A stretch of 64,000 nucleotides of DNA from Chryseobacterium lacus (GCF_003336205.1 NZ_QPIE01000001.1:1-64000), one strand, 5' to 3'; counted from the stretch's first letter, positions 9,293 to 19,109 are shown. Program-made: numbers and translations. Notes: generated by a model from the letters alone, not told the origin.

Positions 9293-11017
9293 TTATCGTC
9301 TAGTTCTTTTTGGATTTTTGGCTTCTTCCTCTGCACGTTTTTTTGCAGCTTCAGTTTCAGCTGCCTGAAAAAGTGGGTTATCAGAAATGTATTTAATTTC
9401 TTCGTAATCGGGAGAATCGAGGAAAATGTCCTGCCATTTCAGAAGCCGGTCTTTCGTATTCCAGTTGAAACCGGGCAGAAACCGCTGCTCATCAGAGATT
9501 TTGCTCATCGGATGAATGTCGGTTATGGCACCAATATTACAGGAAATAATTTGAATTTTCCGTTCTTCAAATAGTGCTTCAATTATTCCGCAGGTGGAAA
9601 GCGCTACACCTATTCTCACCGGTTCTTTCGTTTCCTCGTTTTGATCGTCTGCATACGTAACTGCTTGTGCATTCCCGATAACATGAGCGAGATGGATTTC
9701 ATTTTCTTTGTAATAAATGGTCATCAGTTTGCCCTTCACCTGATGAAATTCATCTTTCAGGTTCAGAGAATCCACTTTGCTGATGGCAAACGCATTTCCG
9801 TTAACTTTCAGGGAATCAATATATTCATTTTCGACATTAAAATAGGCTTTAATTTCATCGCCTGAAACCTGTTTCGCACCGCTCCACGCAATAGGATTGA
9901 CGGTAAGATGCAGGATGCCGTCGGTTTCGTTAAAACTAAGAGAATCGCCTCTTGCCTGAATATTGGTTTTAAAGAATCTTGCTTTTTTATAAGCCCGAAG
10001 ATAGCTTTTCTTTTGGCCTACAGAATCCATTTTCTGATACGCCAGAATTTTCTCGGCTGAAAAGTACGCAGAATCTTTCTCCAGAATTTTCACGGCATAA
10101 GGTTTTTCTGTCACCATCGCCGAATCTATTTTCTGAAAAATTTCGCCATATTCTCCTTTGATGTAGCGTTTTTCCAAAGGATCATTCAAAGTGACATTCC
10201 CCCTTGCTGTTCCAAATCCGGTAATTCTGTTGAAATACATCGCATCGCCCACAAGGGTTTTATCATTATAGTAAATAATTGAATTTTTATTGAGCCAAAC
10301 TTCCTCGGTATTCTGATTATAGGTTCCTTTTTCGGTGTATACTCTGTTCTTCGGATTATCTCGGTTGATCATCGTTGTAGGCCCATTGAATGTGGTGATG
10401 TTGGTATTTTGGTTCTGAATAAAATTGGTTCCATCTACGATATACTGGCGGTTTTCAATTTTAACATTTCCTGTAAAATCGATCATTTTCGTGGCTACAT
10501 TGTATGAGGCAGATTTGGAATACATTACACTTTGCCCGTCTGTAATGGTTCCTCCGGTATTGAAATATGCCCTATTGGAAAGCCGGTCATAGTACAGCGT
10601 TTCCGTACGGATGGTTTGTTTGGGATCTGTAAGAACCACATTTTTTTTTGCAATTCCCCGTTGTGAATCGCCATCATATTCCATTTCACCAGAAGTAATG
10701 ACAGAACCGTCAGTATTTACCAACTTTACGTTTCCTATCGCTTTTATAAAATTATCTTTTTCATACCAGATCACCAGATCTGCGGTAAGCACAGATCCCT
10801 GATGTTCAAAATGGACATTGTTTTCGAAGAAGGTATTTCCGTCGTATCGTTTCGGATCTTTTTTAACAAAATCCGCATGTACGAGTTTCACTTTTTCACC
10901 CTGCGCTGCTCCGGGTTGCTGCGTAAAGAAAGGATCTTTTACCAGAGGTGTAGCAGGTGTAATTTGTGCGGACAGATGGACGGCCAGACAAAGAAATACG
11001 GCAAATAATTTTTTCAT
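9293..11017 (-). CDS. OstA-like protein (LptA/LptD-N family, LPS transport)
   Basis: A 574-residue periplasmic protein with a signal peptide (about residues 1-18, ending LSAQ) and repeated beta-strand modules of the OstA/LptA fold. Examples are NTFFENNVHFEHQGSVLTAD near residue 60 and similar strands through about 400. This fold carries lipopolysaccharide across the periplasm. It is about three times longer than E. coli LptA, as is usual for Bacteroidota OstA-like proteins. The C-terminus is Lys/Arg/Glu-rich. The ATG overlaps the stop of the upstream Fur-family gene by 4 bases (ATGA), implying translational coupling. The LPS-transport role is inferred from the fold. Confidence 0.85.
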   Translation of the reverse strand: MKKLFAVFLCLAVHLSAQITPATPLVKDPFFTQQPGAAQGEKVKLVHADFVKKDPKRYDGNTFFENNVHFEHQGSVLTADLVIWYEKDNFIKAIGNVKLVNTDGSVITSGEMEYDGDSQRGIAKKNVVLTDPKQTIRTETLYYDRLSNRAYFNTGGTITDGQSVMYSKSASYNVATKMIDFTGNVKIENRQYIVDGTNFIQNQNTNITTFNGPTTMINRDNPKNRVYTEKGTYNQNTEEVWLNKNSIIYYNDKTLVGDAMYFNRITGFGTARGNVTLNDPLEKRYIKGEYGEIFQKIDSAMVTEKPYAVKILEKDSAYFSAEKILAYQKMDSVGQKKSYLRAYKKARFFKTNIQARGDSLSFNETDGILHLTVNPIAWSGAKQVSGDEIKAYFNVENEYIDSLKVNGNAFAISKVDSLNLKDEFHQVKGKLMTIYYKENEIHLAHVIGNAQAVTYADDQNEETKEPVRIGVALSTCGIIEALFEERKIQIISCNIGAITDIHPMSKISDEQRFLPGFNWNTKDRLLKWQDIFLDSPDYEEIKYISDNPLFQAAETEAAKKRAEEEAKNPKRTRR

Positions 11018-11490
11018 TCTTCCTTTTTGGTACCGTAAAAGTACAGCGAGTGCGAATCAATATTTACGCCAAAAGCCTCTTCAATAGAGCGTTTGATGCC
11101 CTGAATTCTCGGATCACAAAACTCAATGATTTCGGCAATTTCTTTTCCCGAATCTTTTTTGTAAATCACCAGATGGTCGTGCTGCTTGTCGAAGTAAGAT
11201 TTTTCATACGAAGAGGAAGAAAGCGTTTTCTCCCCAAACTGATGTCTCCGGATTAACCCGGCATCCAAAAAAATTTCTATGGTATTGTAGATGGTTGCTT
11301 TGGATACATGATATTTCTTTTGCATCATCACCAGATAGAGATCATCCACATTAAAATGGTGATCCATCCCGTAAATTTCTTCGAGAATAGTATAGCGTTC
11401 CGGTGTATTTCTCAGGTTATTTTCCTGGAGATATTGCCTCAAAACACTTTTAATCTGCGTAATATTATTTTCTTTATGTATCAAATCCAT
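11014..11490 (-). CDS. Fur-family transcriptional regulator
   Basis: A 158-residue winged-helix regulator. The DNA-binding domain is near residues 10-85, with the Fur recognition pattern VSKATIYNTIEIFLDAGLI, and the dimerisation part includes HDHLV. The usual structural zinc motif Cys-x2-Cys after HDHL is absent: the sequence reads VIYKKDSGK, and only one Cys (EFCD) remains further on. It may therefore use only His/Glu/Asp metal sites, or belong to the Fur-like subgroup without structural zinc. The ATG at 11490 is preferred over an upstream TTG. It is translationally coupled to the OstA-like gene. Which metal or signal it senses cannot be told from sequence. Confidence 0.9.
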   Translation of the reverse strand: MDLIHKENNITQIKSVLRQYLQENNLRNTPERYTILEEIYGMDHHFNVDDLYLVMMQKKYHVSKATIYNTIEIFLDAGLIRRHQFGEKTLSSSSYEKSYFDKQHDHLVIYKKDSGKEIAEIIEFCDPRIQGIKRSIEEAFGVNIDSHSLYFYGTKKEE

Positions 11491-11689
11491 TGCCTCAGTT
11501 TGGTGCAAATTTATTGAATTTTTATCAGACTTGCTTTTTTAGCTATTGTTGAGAAAGTATTAAACAAGCATGATTTTCTATTACTCTGGAAAACTTTAAA
11601 ACCCTGATGAGATATAAAATACAAACTCTTGAATATGAAATATTAAGAACGGTCAAGTTTTTCTTTTATTATCTGCCGGTTGTATATGA

Positions 11690-13660
11690 TCATTTTTCTG
11701 CCCGCTTAATTTTTTTCGTGGCAATATCCTGATCCAGTAGCGGTGCCGATTCTACCACCACATTGTGTGGAGATACGCCCCAGGTTTTGAAATCGTCGCT
11801 GCCTATGTATTTGACGAAATTGTAAATATTGAGGATGATTTTTTCTTTCACCGTGAGTAGCGTATCGTTAATATAAGTATTATCGATGATCACATACTTC
11901 AAATCCGGCGGAATATTGTGTTTCCACAACGAAGGATGGTTGCTCCGCGACGGAATAACGCCTTGCTCAATCAGGTCTTTCAGCACATCATCAAAATAAT
12001 CGTTAATTCGCCGGTCAATCTTAAATCCGAGCATGAAGTTGATTTTATAAATGGTTCCGGCCACCACTTCTTCTACCGTATAAGAAAAGGTGTAAGGTGC
12101 TTCCTGATTGACAATATTCAGAATAAAATAATGATCGGCTCTTTTGGGCTGTTTGCGGATGATGGAGTAAATAATCTTGGATTCTATTTCGCCTTCTTTT
12201 TTTGCTCTGCTCAAATAAGCCAGATTCGTGGCATATTTCGGAATCGATTCATCCAGTTTCATATCGGTAATGATGGGCGTGTACTTTTTGAAATCTACAA
12301 ATTTGATAAATTTGGTTTTGATTCGCCTCCCGTTGTACCAGGCATACATACAGGTCCCGATAAATCCGCCCAAAACAATAGTGAGCCAGCCGCCATCAAA
12401 AAATTTAATAATATTCGCACTGAAAAAACCGAGTTCAATAAAAAGATACACCACTAAAAACATCACTACCAACAAAGAGTGCATTCTTTTGCGACGCAGC
12501 CAGAAGATGAGCAAGACAGTGGTCATGAGCATCGTAATGGTGATGGTAAGCCCGTACGCAGCTTCCATTTTTCCTGATTCCTGAAAATAAAGAACTACAA
12601 TAATACACAGCAGCAGTAAACCCCAATTGATTCTCGGAATATACATCTGCCCTTTTACACCGCTTGGATAATCTATTTTCTGATTAGGCCAGAAATTAAT
12701 AGACATTGCTTCAGAAAACATCGTGAATGAACCCGTGATCACCGATTGGCTGGCGATGATGGCCGCAGCTGTGGCGAGCAAAACCCCGGGAAGCAACACA
12801 TACTGCGGCATAATGCCAAAAAAGGGATTCATGCCCGTTTTTTGCACCATATCTGCATGATCCAGCAACCAGGCTCCCTGACCGAGATAATTCAGAATCA
12901 GCATTACTTTCACAAAAATCCAGCTTACCCGAATATTGTTTTTTCCGCAATGCCCCAGGTCAGAATACAGCGCCTCAGCTCCGGTTGTACAAAGAAATAC
13001 TGCTCCCATAATCACCATTGCACTCGGCGAATGGGTGATGAGTTTATACGCATAATACGGATTAAAAGAATTGAAGATTTCAACGTGATCAAAAATATGG
13101 ATGGATCCAAAAAAGCCCAGCGATAAGAACCAAAGAATCATCACCGGTCCGAAAAACTTCCCGATAAATCCGGTACCAAATTGCTGAATAAAAAAAACAA
13201 TCACCAGAATAGCACAGGTAATGAGCACGACGGGAGTATTGGGATTGTACATCTTCAGCCCTTCTACGGCAGAAATGACCGTGAGCGACGGCGTAATGAC
13301 ACTATCTGCCACCAATGTTGCGGCCCCAATGAGCGCAATGATATAGAGCCACGTTTTTTTGGATCTTTTAATCAGAGAATACAGTGCGAGGATTCCACCT
13401 TCCCCTTTATTATCCGCGCGAAGTGCGATAATCACATATTTCAGGGTGGTTTGCAAAGTGAGAGTCCAGATGATGCATGAGAGCGCACCTTCAATGTATT
13501 CGTTCAAAGGAAGCGAATTCTCTTTGGCCGCCACAATAGCCTTCATCACATACAACGGCGAGGTTCCGATATCCCCGAAGACGATTCCCAGCGATACAAC
13601 TACTCCCAAAAAGGAAAGTTTCTTCAAATTGAACGGAGTTGCCGATTCCTCTCTTGTCAT
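11690..13660 (-). CDS. kup: Low-affinity potassium uptake protein Kup
   Basis: A 656-residue inner-membrane K+ transporter of the KUP/HAK/KT family, probably a K+/H+ symporter. The family signature GDIGTSPLYV is at residues 29-38, followed by about twelve hydrophobic segments up to about residue 430 and a soluble C-terminal domain of about 220 residues. Length and layout are normal. It has its own upstream sequence with a TAAATTTG-like -7 element about 15 bases before the ATG. It lies between the Fur-family gene and pdhB, with no obvious functional link to either. Confidence 0.95.
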   Translation of the reverse strand: MTREESATPFNLKKLSFLGVVVSLGIVFGDIGTSPLYVMKAIVAAKENSLPLNEYIEGALSCIIWTLTLQTTLKYVIIALRADNKGEGGILALYSLIKRSKKTWLYIIALIGAATLVADSVITPSLTVISAVEGLKMYNPNTPVVLITCAILVIVFFIQQFGTGFIGKFFGPVMILWFLSLGFFGSIHIFDHVEIFNSFNPYYAYKLITHSPSAMVIMGAVFLCTTGAEALYSDLGHCGKNNIRVSWIFVKVMLILNYLGQGAWLLDHADMVQKTGMNPFFGIMPQYVLLPGVLLATAAAIIASQSVITGSFTMFSEAMSINFWPNQKIDYPSGVKGQMYIPRINWGLLLLCIIVVLYFQESGKMEAAYGLTITITMLMTTVLLIFWLRRKRMHSLLVVMFLVVYLFIELGFFSANIIKFFDGGWLTIVLGGFIGTCMYAWYNGRRIKTKFIKFVDFKKYTPIITDMKLDESIPKYATNLAYLSRAKKEGEIESKIIYSIIRKQPKRADHYFILNIVNQEAPYTFSYTVEEVVAGTIYKINFMLGFKIDRRINDYFDDVLKDLIEQGVIPSRSNHPSLWKHNIPPDLKYVIIDNTYINDTLLTVKEKIILNIYNFVKYIGSDDFKTWGVSPHNVVVESAPLLDQDIATKKIKRAEK

Positions 13661-13778
13661 ATGATCGAAAATATCGGCAAATTTAGATGAATAAAACCTT
13701 ATATTTTGTTACTTTTTTTAAATGGAAAAACCTCGTTTTGAAAGTTTCTATCTATAATTGAAAAGAAAATCAGACACA

Positions 13779-13800
13779 AAAAAACTCCCATTTAAGGGAG
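13779..13800 (-). terminator. Intrinsic terminator after pdhB
   Basis: On the minus strand CTCCC-TTAAAT-GGGAG is followed by a run of seven T residues, directly downstream of the pdhB stop. Confidence 0.8.
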
Positions 13801-13806
13801 CTTTAT

Positions 13807-14790
13807 TTATGCTTTAATGTACATTGCTTTTTTAATTTCTTCTTTCACTTTTTCAAGTTTCGGAAACCATTCTGCAAATAATGCCGATGAATAAGGTGCC
13901 GGAGCATCGGGCGTCGTAATTCTCTTGATGGGCGCATCCAGATAATCGAAGGCTTTCTGCTGCACCATGTAAGTAATTTCTGAAGCTACGGAACCAAAAG
14001 GCCAGGCTTCTTCCAGTACCACAAGGCGGTTGGTTTTTTTCACAGAATTCAAAACGGTATCATAATCCAGTGGACGCACGGTTCTTAAATCAATCACCTC
14101 AACCGAAATGCCTTCGTTTTCCATATCTTCAGCCGCCTGCATTGCGAGTTTCATGATTTTTCCAAAAGAAACCAGAGTCACATCTTTTCCTTCTTTTTTA
14201 ATATCTGCTTTTCCGATAGGCAGATAATATTCTTCTTCGGGAATTTCCATTTTATCGCCATACATCTGCTCAGATTCCATGAAAATCACCGGATCGTTAT
14301 CCTGAATGGCAGTTTTCAAAAGTCCCTTTGCATCATAAGGATTGGACGGCACCACGACTTTCAGTCCGGGACAGTTGGCGTACCAGCTTTCAAAAGCCTG
14401 AGAGTGGGTAGCTCCTAACTGACCTGCAGAAGCCGTAGGTCCGCGAAATACGATGGGACAGTTCCATTGTCCACCACTCATCTGACGGATTTTCGCAGCA
14501 TTGTTGATGATTTGATCAATTCCTACCAGCGAGAAATTAAAAGTCATAAATTCCACGATGGGCCGGTTTCCGTTCATCGCTGCCCCTACAGAAATTCCGG
14601 TGAAGCCCAATTCGGCAATCGGCGTATCGATTACTCTTTTGGGTCCAAATTCATCCAGCATTCCTTTGGACGCTTTATAAGCACCATTGTATTCTGCCAC
14701 CTCTTCACCCATGAGAAAAATGGATTCATCTTTGCGCATTTCCTCACTCATTGCCTGAGCAATCACTTCACGGAAAGTATATTCTGCCAT
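13807..14790 (-). CDS. pdhB: Pyruvate dehydrogenase E1 component, beta subunit
   Basis: A 327-residue subunit of the thiamine-diphosphate-dependent E1 (alpha2beta2) that decarboxylates pyruvate for transfer to the E2 lipoyl domain. The start MAEYTFREVIAQAMSEEM and the conserved stretches MGEEVAEYNGAYKASKG, DTPIAELGFTGISVGAA and GATHSQAFESWYANCPGLKV are characteristic of bacterial and mitochondrial E1 beta. A longer in-frame extension upstream has noncoding composition and was not used. The alpha subunit and E2 are not in the window, so the complex is encoded at separate loci. The branched-chain E1 beta is similar, but the motifs fit pyruvate better. Confidence 0.93.
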   Translation of the reverse strand: MAEYTFREVIAQAMSEEMRKDESIFLMGEEVAEYNGAYKASKGMLDEFGPKRVIDTPIAELGFTGISVGAAMNGNRPIVEFMTFNFSLVGIDQIINNAAKIRQMSGGQWNCPIVFRGPTASAGQLGATHSQAFESWYANCPGLKVVVPSNPYDAKGLLKTAIQDNDPVIFMESEQMYGDKMEIPEEEYYLPIGKADIKKEGKDVTLVSFGKIMKLAMQAAEDMENEGISVEVIDLRTVRPLDYDTVLNSVKKTNRLVVLEEAWPFGSVASEITYMVQQKAFDYLDAPIKRITTPDAPAPYSSALFAEWFPKLEKVKEEIKKAMYIKA

Positions 14791-14978
14791 GATCTTTCTA
14801 ATTTTAAAGTTCACAAAAATAATGAAAATTTTGTTACCTCGGGCAACCAACCTCGGTTTCTCTATATTGGCGGAAGTGTTGTGAAATAGATTAATCGGGT
14901 AATTGATAAAATGTTTAAGCAGTAAAAAAAAATCAGCAATAACAAAATACTGCTGATTCATCTTTCAAGTGGCGGATT

Positions 14979-15401
14979 TTATCCTTCAACTTTATGCCAG
15001 GTCTGTGTTCTTCCGATTAACGAAAAACCTACATACCCTCGTACATTCAGCTTGTCACCGTCTTTTTTGATGGTGCATTTGTATTCTTTTCCTCCTTTTG
15101 GATTGACAATCGTACCGCCGGTAAATTCATCTCCTTTTTTCTCCAGACCACGGATGATTTCGAGGCCTATGAGTGGTTTTCCGTTCCGGTCGCCTTTGCA
15201 GTCTATACAGGTATTGTGACTGGGTTTTGCGAGCAGCTGAACGATTTTACCGTAATATTTACCGTCGGATTTCTTGGTGATTTCAACGATAGATTTGGCT
15301 TTTCCTGTTTCATCATCGATGGTTTTCCATTTTCCCTCGATCTGTGCAAAGGAAAACACGCCTGCGGTAAGTGCTATAAAAGTAAGTGCGATTTTTTTCA
15401 T
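14979..15401 (-). CDS. DUF2147 family secreted protein
   Basis: A 140-residue protein with a signal peptide (residues 1-19, ending FSFAQ). The body matches the DUF2147 family in length and pattern: GKWKTIDDETGKAKSIVEI near the start, the paired cysteines of CIDCKGDRNGKPLIGLEI in the middle, and a closing RTQTWHKVE. Proteins of this family are periplasmic or surface-located and often small single-domain beta proteins; their function is unknown. It has its own gap on both sides and appears monocistronic. Confidence 0.88.
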   Translation of the reverse strand: MKKIALTFIALTAGVFSFAQIEGKWKTIDDETGKAKSIVEITKKSDGKYYGKIVQLLAKPSHNTCIDCKGDRNGKPLIGLEIIRGLEKKGDEFTGGTIVNPKGGKEYKCTIKKDGDKLNVRGYVGFSLIGRTQTWHKVEG

Positions 15402-15511
15402 ATCAGTAAGGTATTTGTTAAGATGTTTTTGTTTTGATAAAAATAATTAAAATTTGTTAAGCGACAAATTTATTATTATTCACATCCTCGCTTTTTTATT
15501 AAAACCCTTTT

Positions 15512-17440
15512 TTAATTGAGTTTCCGGTTAATTACCCGATCCATATAATCCTGATACCACGCCCTGCAAAGCTTTATTCCTTTTTCAATTTCTGCATTAT
15601 TTACTTTTCCGAGAAGATTTTTTTCCATATTCAGATCAGACTGGTCATATACTCCTACTACCTCGTTTCCGTTGAATCGGTAAATATAATTCCCGATGAT
15701 CATTTGCTCATTAATGGAATCCGAATTTACAATGAGGTGAGGATATTGTTTTTCAGAAACTAAACTTCTGCCCCAGCTCCGGATTTTTTTATTGTATCCC
15801 ATAAGATCTGCCAATGTGGGATAAATATCCATTTGCTGTGCCAGTTCATAATTTACGCCTTTCAATTGGTATTCAGGATTCGGCGAATAAAACAAAATAG
15901 GAACGGCGTATCGATTCATCGTTTTTTCATATTCTGGATAATACACCTGATTGGTATGATCGCCTGTAATCACGAAAATCGTATTGTGAAACCACGGTTT
16001 GTTTTTGACACTTTCAAAGAATTGACGAATGGCCCAATCCGTATACTGCATTGGCTGATGCATTTCGATGTTTCCTTTTTTGAATTTTCCCTGGTATTTT
16101 TCAGGAACTCTGAACGGATGATGAGATGATGCCGTAAACATGGTGCTCATAAAAGGTTGCTTTTTGCCGATATTCTCTCCGAAATACTGCAGAAAAGGCT
16201 CATCCCAGATGGCCCACATTCCGTCGAAATCTTCATCGTTATTATACTCCGTTTTTCCGAAATAATGTTGAAAGCCAAGAATATTTCCAAACCCCTGAAA
16301 GCCCATAGAACCATTAGGAGCGCCATGATAAAAAGACGTGTCATACCCCAACTCATTGGAAATAGAAACCACAGACTGGATTTTCTGATTGGCATAAGGC
16401 GAACTGGTGAAAGCATCTGTGAGCGTTGGAATTCCGGCCAGGATACTGCTCATTCCGTGAATGGACTGTCTGCCGTTCGCAAAAGCATTGGGAAAAATAA
16501 GGCTTTCCTTCGCCAGACTGTCCACGAAAGGAGTGTACGAAACAAAATTCTCAATATTTCTGTTCTGGTTAAAAGCTCCAGAATATTCTCTACCAAAAGA
16601 TTCCACGATGAAAATAACAATATTCGGGCGTTCTTTTATGGTTCTTTGATAAGTTTTGTAAGGATGAATATTCTCTTCAATAAACTGTTGCTCCACAAAA
16701 TTCACCAAACGGAAATTATTACTGTTGATGGTACGGATGAATGAAAAAGTACTGTTGAGCACCACATTTCCCTGAGCTGGATTCTTCACATGTTTATTGG
16801 CATCCACCATATTGATCGGGCGCGTGCTGTGCCGGAAATCGCCGCGTATTCCACCTACTGCCAGGGTGGCCACAGCGCAAAGGGTAACAATGGAAAAAAA
16901 GAAATACGGAATGAGTTTCTTTGGTTTTTTAAATTGGACCTTTACTTTTTTGTACAACCAAACCCATAAAGCCATGAGAACAAAAAACCAAATCAACACA
17001 AAAGGATGCTGCATCACAGAAACGCCGAAAACCTTTAACAGATTCGATTCGTGCTGTGCTACATGCATTGCTGCAATCGTAAGACGAGCCTGACTGAATT
17101 TGAAGTAAATGAAATCCCCAAAATTTAAAGAGTATGCGATTCCGTTGGTGATAAAATAAATCCAAAACAGTATTTTTTGGTAATATTTTTTGGTATTCAC
17201 CATCACCGGAATCAGGCTGAGGAGAATAAATAGGCTGTTCACATAAAGAATAGCAGTGGTATCGAAGGCGATGCCATGCCATGCCAGATTCAGATAATCT
17301 GAAATTCCATCCACCTTTATCAGGTCTTTATTATAAAACCAAAACAAAAATCTGGCGAATTGGTAGAAAAAATAAGCCAGAAAGAGGCGGTATAATAAAG
17401 CTACGACCTCACCCGTCCGGTATTCTTTAAAAAAATTCAT
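15512..17440 (-). CDS. LTA synthase-like membrane sulfatase/phosphoglycerol transferase
   Basis: A 642-residue membrane protein with about five N-terminal transmembrane segments (residues 12-200) followed by an extracytoplasmic alkaline-phosphatase/sulfatase-fold domain. NIVIFIVESFGREYSG at about 273-288 provides the metal-binding Glu280, and VITGDHTNQ near residue 495 holds the later metal ligands. This layout is that of LtaS, OpgB and related phosphoglycerol or phosphoethanolamine transferases. Flavobacteriia have no lipoteichoic acid, so the substrate is probably another envelope glycan or lipid. The start is the ATG before NFFKEYRTGE. It is divergent from pssA, with 93 bases between. Confidence 0.85.
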   Translation of the reverse strand: MNFFKEYRTGEVVALLYRLFLAYFFYQFARFLFWFYNKDLIKVDGISDYLNLAWHGIAFDTTAILYVNSLFILLSLIPVMVNTKKYYQKILFWIYFITNGIAYSLNFGDFIYFKFSQARLTIAAMHVAQHESNLLKVFGVSVMQHPFVLIWFFVLMALWVWLYKKVKVQFKKPKKLIPYFFFSIVTLCAVATLAVGGIRGDFRHSTRPINMVDANKHVKNPAQGNVVLNSTFSFIRTINSNNFRLVNFVEQQFIEENIHPYKTYQRTIKERPNIVIFIVESFGREYSGAFNQNRNIENFVSYTPFVDSLAKESLIFPNAFANGRQSIHGMSSILAGIPTLTDAFTSSPYANQKIQSVVSISNELGYDTSFYHGAPNGSMGFQGFGNILGFQHYFGKTEYNNDEDFDGMWAIWDEPFLQYFGENIGKKQPFMSTMFTASSHHPFRVPEKYQGKFKKGNIEMHQPMQYTDWAIRQFFESVKNKPWFHNTIFVITGDHTNQVYYPEYEKTMNRYAVPILFYSPNPEYQLKGVNYELAQQMDIYPTLADLMGYNKKIRSWGRSLVSEKQYPHLIVNSDSINEQMIIGNYIYRFNGNEVVGVYDQSDLNMEKNLLGKVNNAEIEKGIKLCRAWYQDYMDRVINRKLN

Positions 17441-17521
17441 AAGCGCAAATTTACATTTATTTCCTATACCGTTCACATTCAGAACACTGAACCTTCGGGG
17501 TTATGAACCAATAAAAAAAGC

Positions 17522-17529
17522 TATTTTTG
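17522..17529 (+). promoter_or_regulatory. -7 element directly at the pssA start
   Basis: TATTTTTG matches the Bacteroidota -7 consensus TAnnTTTG and ends only four bases before the pssA ATG at 17534. Transcription would begin at or within a few bases of the start codon. No clear TTTG -33 element is seen. Confidence 0.45.
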
Positions 17530-17533
17530 CAGT

Positions 17534-18247
17534 ATGAGTTTTTTCCGCAACCAGCTGGCCAATATGTTCACTCTTGGAAATCTGTTTTCCGGAACCATCG
17601 GCGTTATTCATCTGATTCAAAATGACCTTCACACAGCATTTTTCTGCATGGTAATTTCACTGGTTCTGGATTTTTTTGACGGTTTTGTTGCGCGTGCTTT
17701 AAAGTCCAATTCCAGCTTGGGTGCCCAACTGGATTCCTTAGCTGATATGGTGAGTTTCGGGGTTCTTCCCGGCATTGCCATGCTAAAAATGCTGGAACCT
17801 TTTGGTTCAGAAATTTTCGGCATTTCTCTTCCTTTTGAAATTCAATATCTCGGGTTGTTCATCACCCTCTTTTCTTGTTTGCGGCTTGCCATTTTCAATA
17901 TCGATGACGAACAGAAATATTTTTTCAAAGGCCTCAATACGCCCACCAACACGGTGCTGATTCTGGGATTGCTTTATGCTTCGCACGAAAGTGCTTTTGT
18001 CACTTCTTTAGTGGAAAGTCCGCTTTTTCTGCTTGCGCTTACGGCACTCAGTTCGTGGCTGCTCATCAGCCCGATCCGGATGATTGCGATGAAATTCAAA
18101 TCGAAAAGAATTCAGGATAACCTTCCGAAAATTATTTTGGCAGCAGGCTCGGTACTTCTTTTACTCTTCTTCAGAACTCTTGCATTGCCGATGGTGGTGC
18201 TTTATTATATTTTGGTTTCGGTAATTTTTCAAAAGCATCTGAGATAA
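17534..18247 (+). CDS. pssA: CDP-diacylglycerol--serine O-phosphatidyltransferase
   Basis: A 237-residue inner-membrane enzyme that joins CDP-diacylglycerol and serine to make phosphatidylserine, the precursor of phosphatidylethanolamine. The CDP-alcohol phosphatidyltransferase signature is complete: Asp49-Gly50-x2-Ala53-Arg54-x8-Gly63-x3-Asp67-x3-Asp71. About six to eight hydrophobic segments follow. The type II-like length and the NMFTLGNLFSG start fit PssA. The promoter-like element abuts the start codon (see the entry at 17522). It is followed by an exonuclease gene 37 bases on, possibly in the same transcript. Confidence 0.94.
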   Translation: MSFFRNQLANMFTLGNLFSGTIGVIHLIQNDLHTAFFCMVISLVLDFFDGFVARALKSNSSLGAQLDSLADMVSFGVLPGIAMLKMLEPFGSEIFGISLPFEIQYLGLFITLFSCLRLAIFNIDDEQKYFFKGLNTPTNTVLILGLLYASHESAFVTSLVESPLFLLALTALSSWLLISPIRMIAMKFKSKRIQDNLPKIILAAGSVLLLLFFRTLALPMVVLYYILVSVIFQKHLR

Positions 18248-18284
18248 TCATTCGACATCAACCGCAATTCTTTAAATTATTTTT

Positions 18285-19049
18285 ATGAACTTAAAACTAC
18301 ATAAACCACTTTGTGTATTCGATCTGGAAACGACCGGAACCAACGTCGGGAAAGACCGGATTGTAGAAATCTGCATTCTGAAAGTATATCCTGATGCATC
18401 GCGCGAAAGCAGAACCTGGCTGGTAAATCCTGAAATGTATATTCCGAAAGAGGCGGCAGCCATTCACGGTATTACGGATGAGGACGTGAAAGATGCGCCG
18501 AAATTCCGTGATATTGCACCGAAAATTATGGAAATGATTTCCGGAACCGATCTTGGAGGATTTAATTCAAACCGTTTTGATGTGCCTTTACTGGCAGAGG
18601 AACTTCTGAGAGCAGGACATGATTTTGACCTCAGCAAATTCAAACTGGTGGATGCCCAGACAATTTTTCATAAAAAAGAACCCCGGAATCTTTCCGCTGC
18701 CTACCGTTTTTACTGTCAGAAAGAACTGGAAAATGCCCATTCTGCGGAAGCCGACGTTTTGGCTACGTTTGAAGTTCTGGACGCTCAGGTAGCCCATTAC
18801 GACGATTTACCGAATGATATTGCAGGACTGAGTGAATTTTCTTTCCACAGCCGTTTTGCAGACTTGGCAGGATTTATTGCTTTTGATGATGACCAAAAAG
18901 AAATCTTCACTTTCGGGAAATACAAAGGACAGAGGGTGAAAGATGTTTTTCAGAAAGACTTAGGTTATTACGGCTGGATTCAGAATGCCGATTTTCCACT
19001 ATACACCAAAAAGGTACTGACAGGAATACAGCTCCGTTCGAGGTTTTAA
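18285..19049 (+). CDS. DnaQ-like 3'-5' exonuclease with C-terminal DUF3820-like domain
   Basis: A 254-residue DEDD exonuclease. Exo I is FDLETTGT (Asp13, Glu15), Exo II is the NSNRFDVPLL segment near residue 95, and Exo III is HSAEADVLATFE near residue 150. Residues about 200-250 (FTFGKYKGQRVKDV) resemble the small C-terminal domain found in exonuclease X-like proteins. The family includes DNA polymerase III epsilon, RNase T and ExoX; the C-terminal domain points to an ExoX-type repair nuclease, not the replisome proofreader. It lies 37 bases behind pssA. Confidence 0.88.
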   Translation: MNLKLHKPLCVFDLETTGTNVGKDRIVEICILKVYPDASRESRTWLVNPEMYIPKEAAAIHGITDEDVKDAPKFRDIAPKIMEMISGTDLGGFNSNRFDVPLLAEELLRAGHDFDLSKFKLVDAQTIFHKKEPRNLSAAYRFYCQKELENAHSAEADVLATFEVLDAQVAHYDDLPNDIAGLSEFSFHSRFADLAGFIAFDDDQKEIFTFGKYKGQRVKDVFQKDLGYYGWIQNADFPLYTKKVLTGIQLRSRF

Positions 19050-19109
19050 TAACATTGATCATTTCGTCCTATCTCTTCCGTGTTTATTGTCGCATTAAAT
19101 AATACAATA

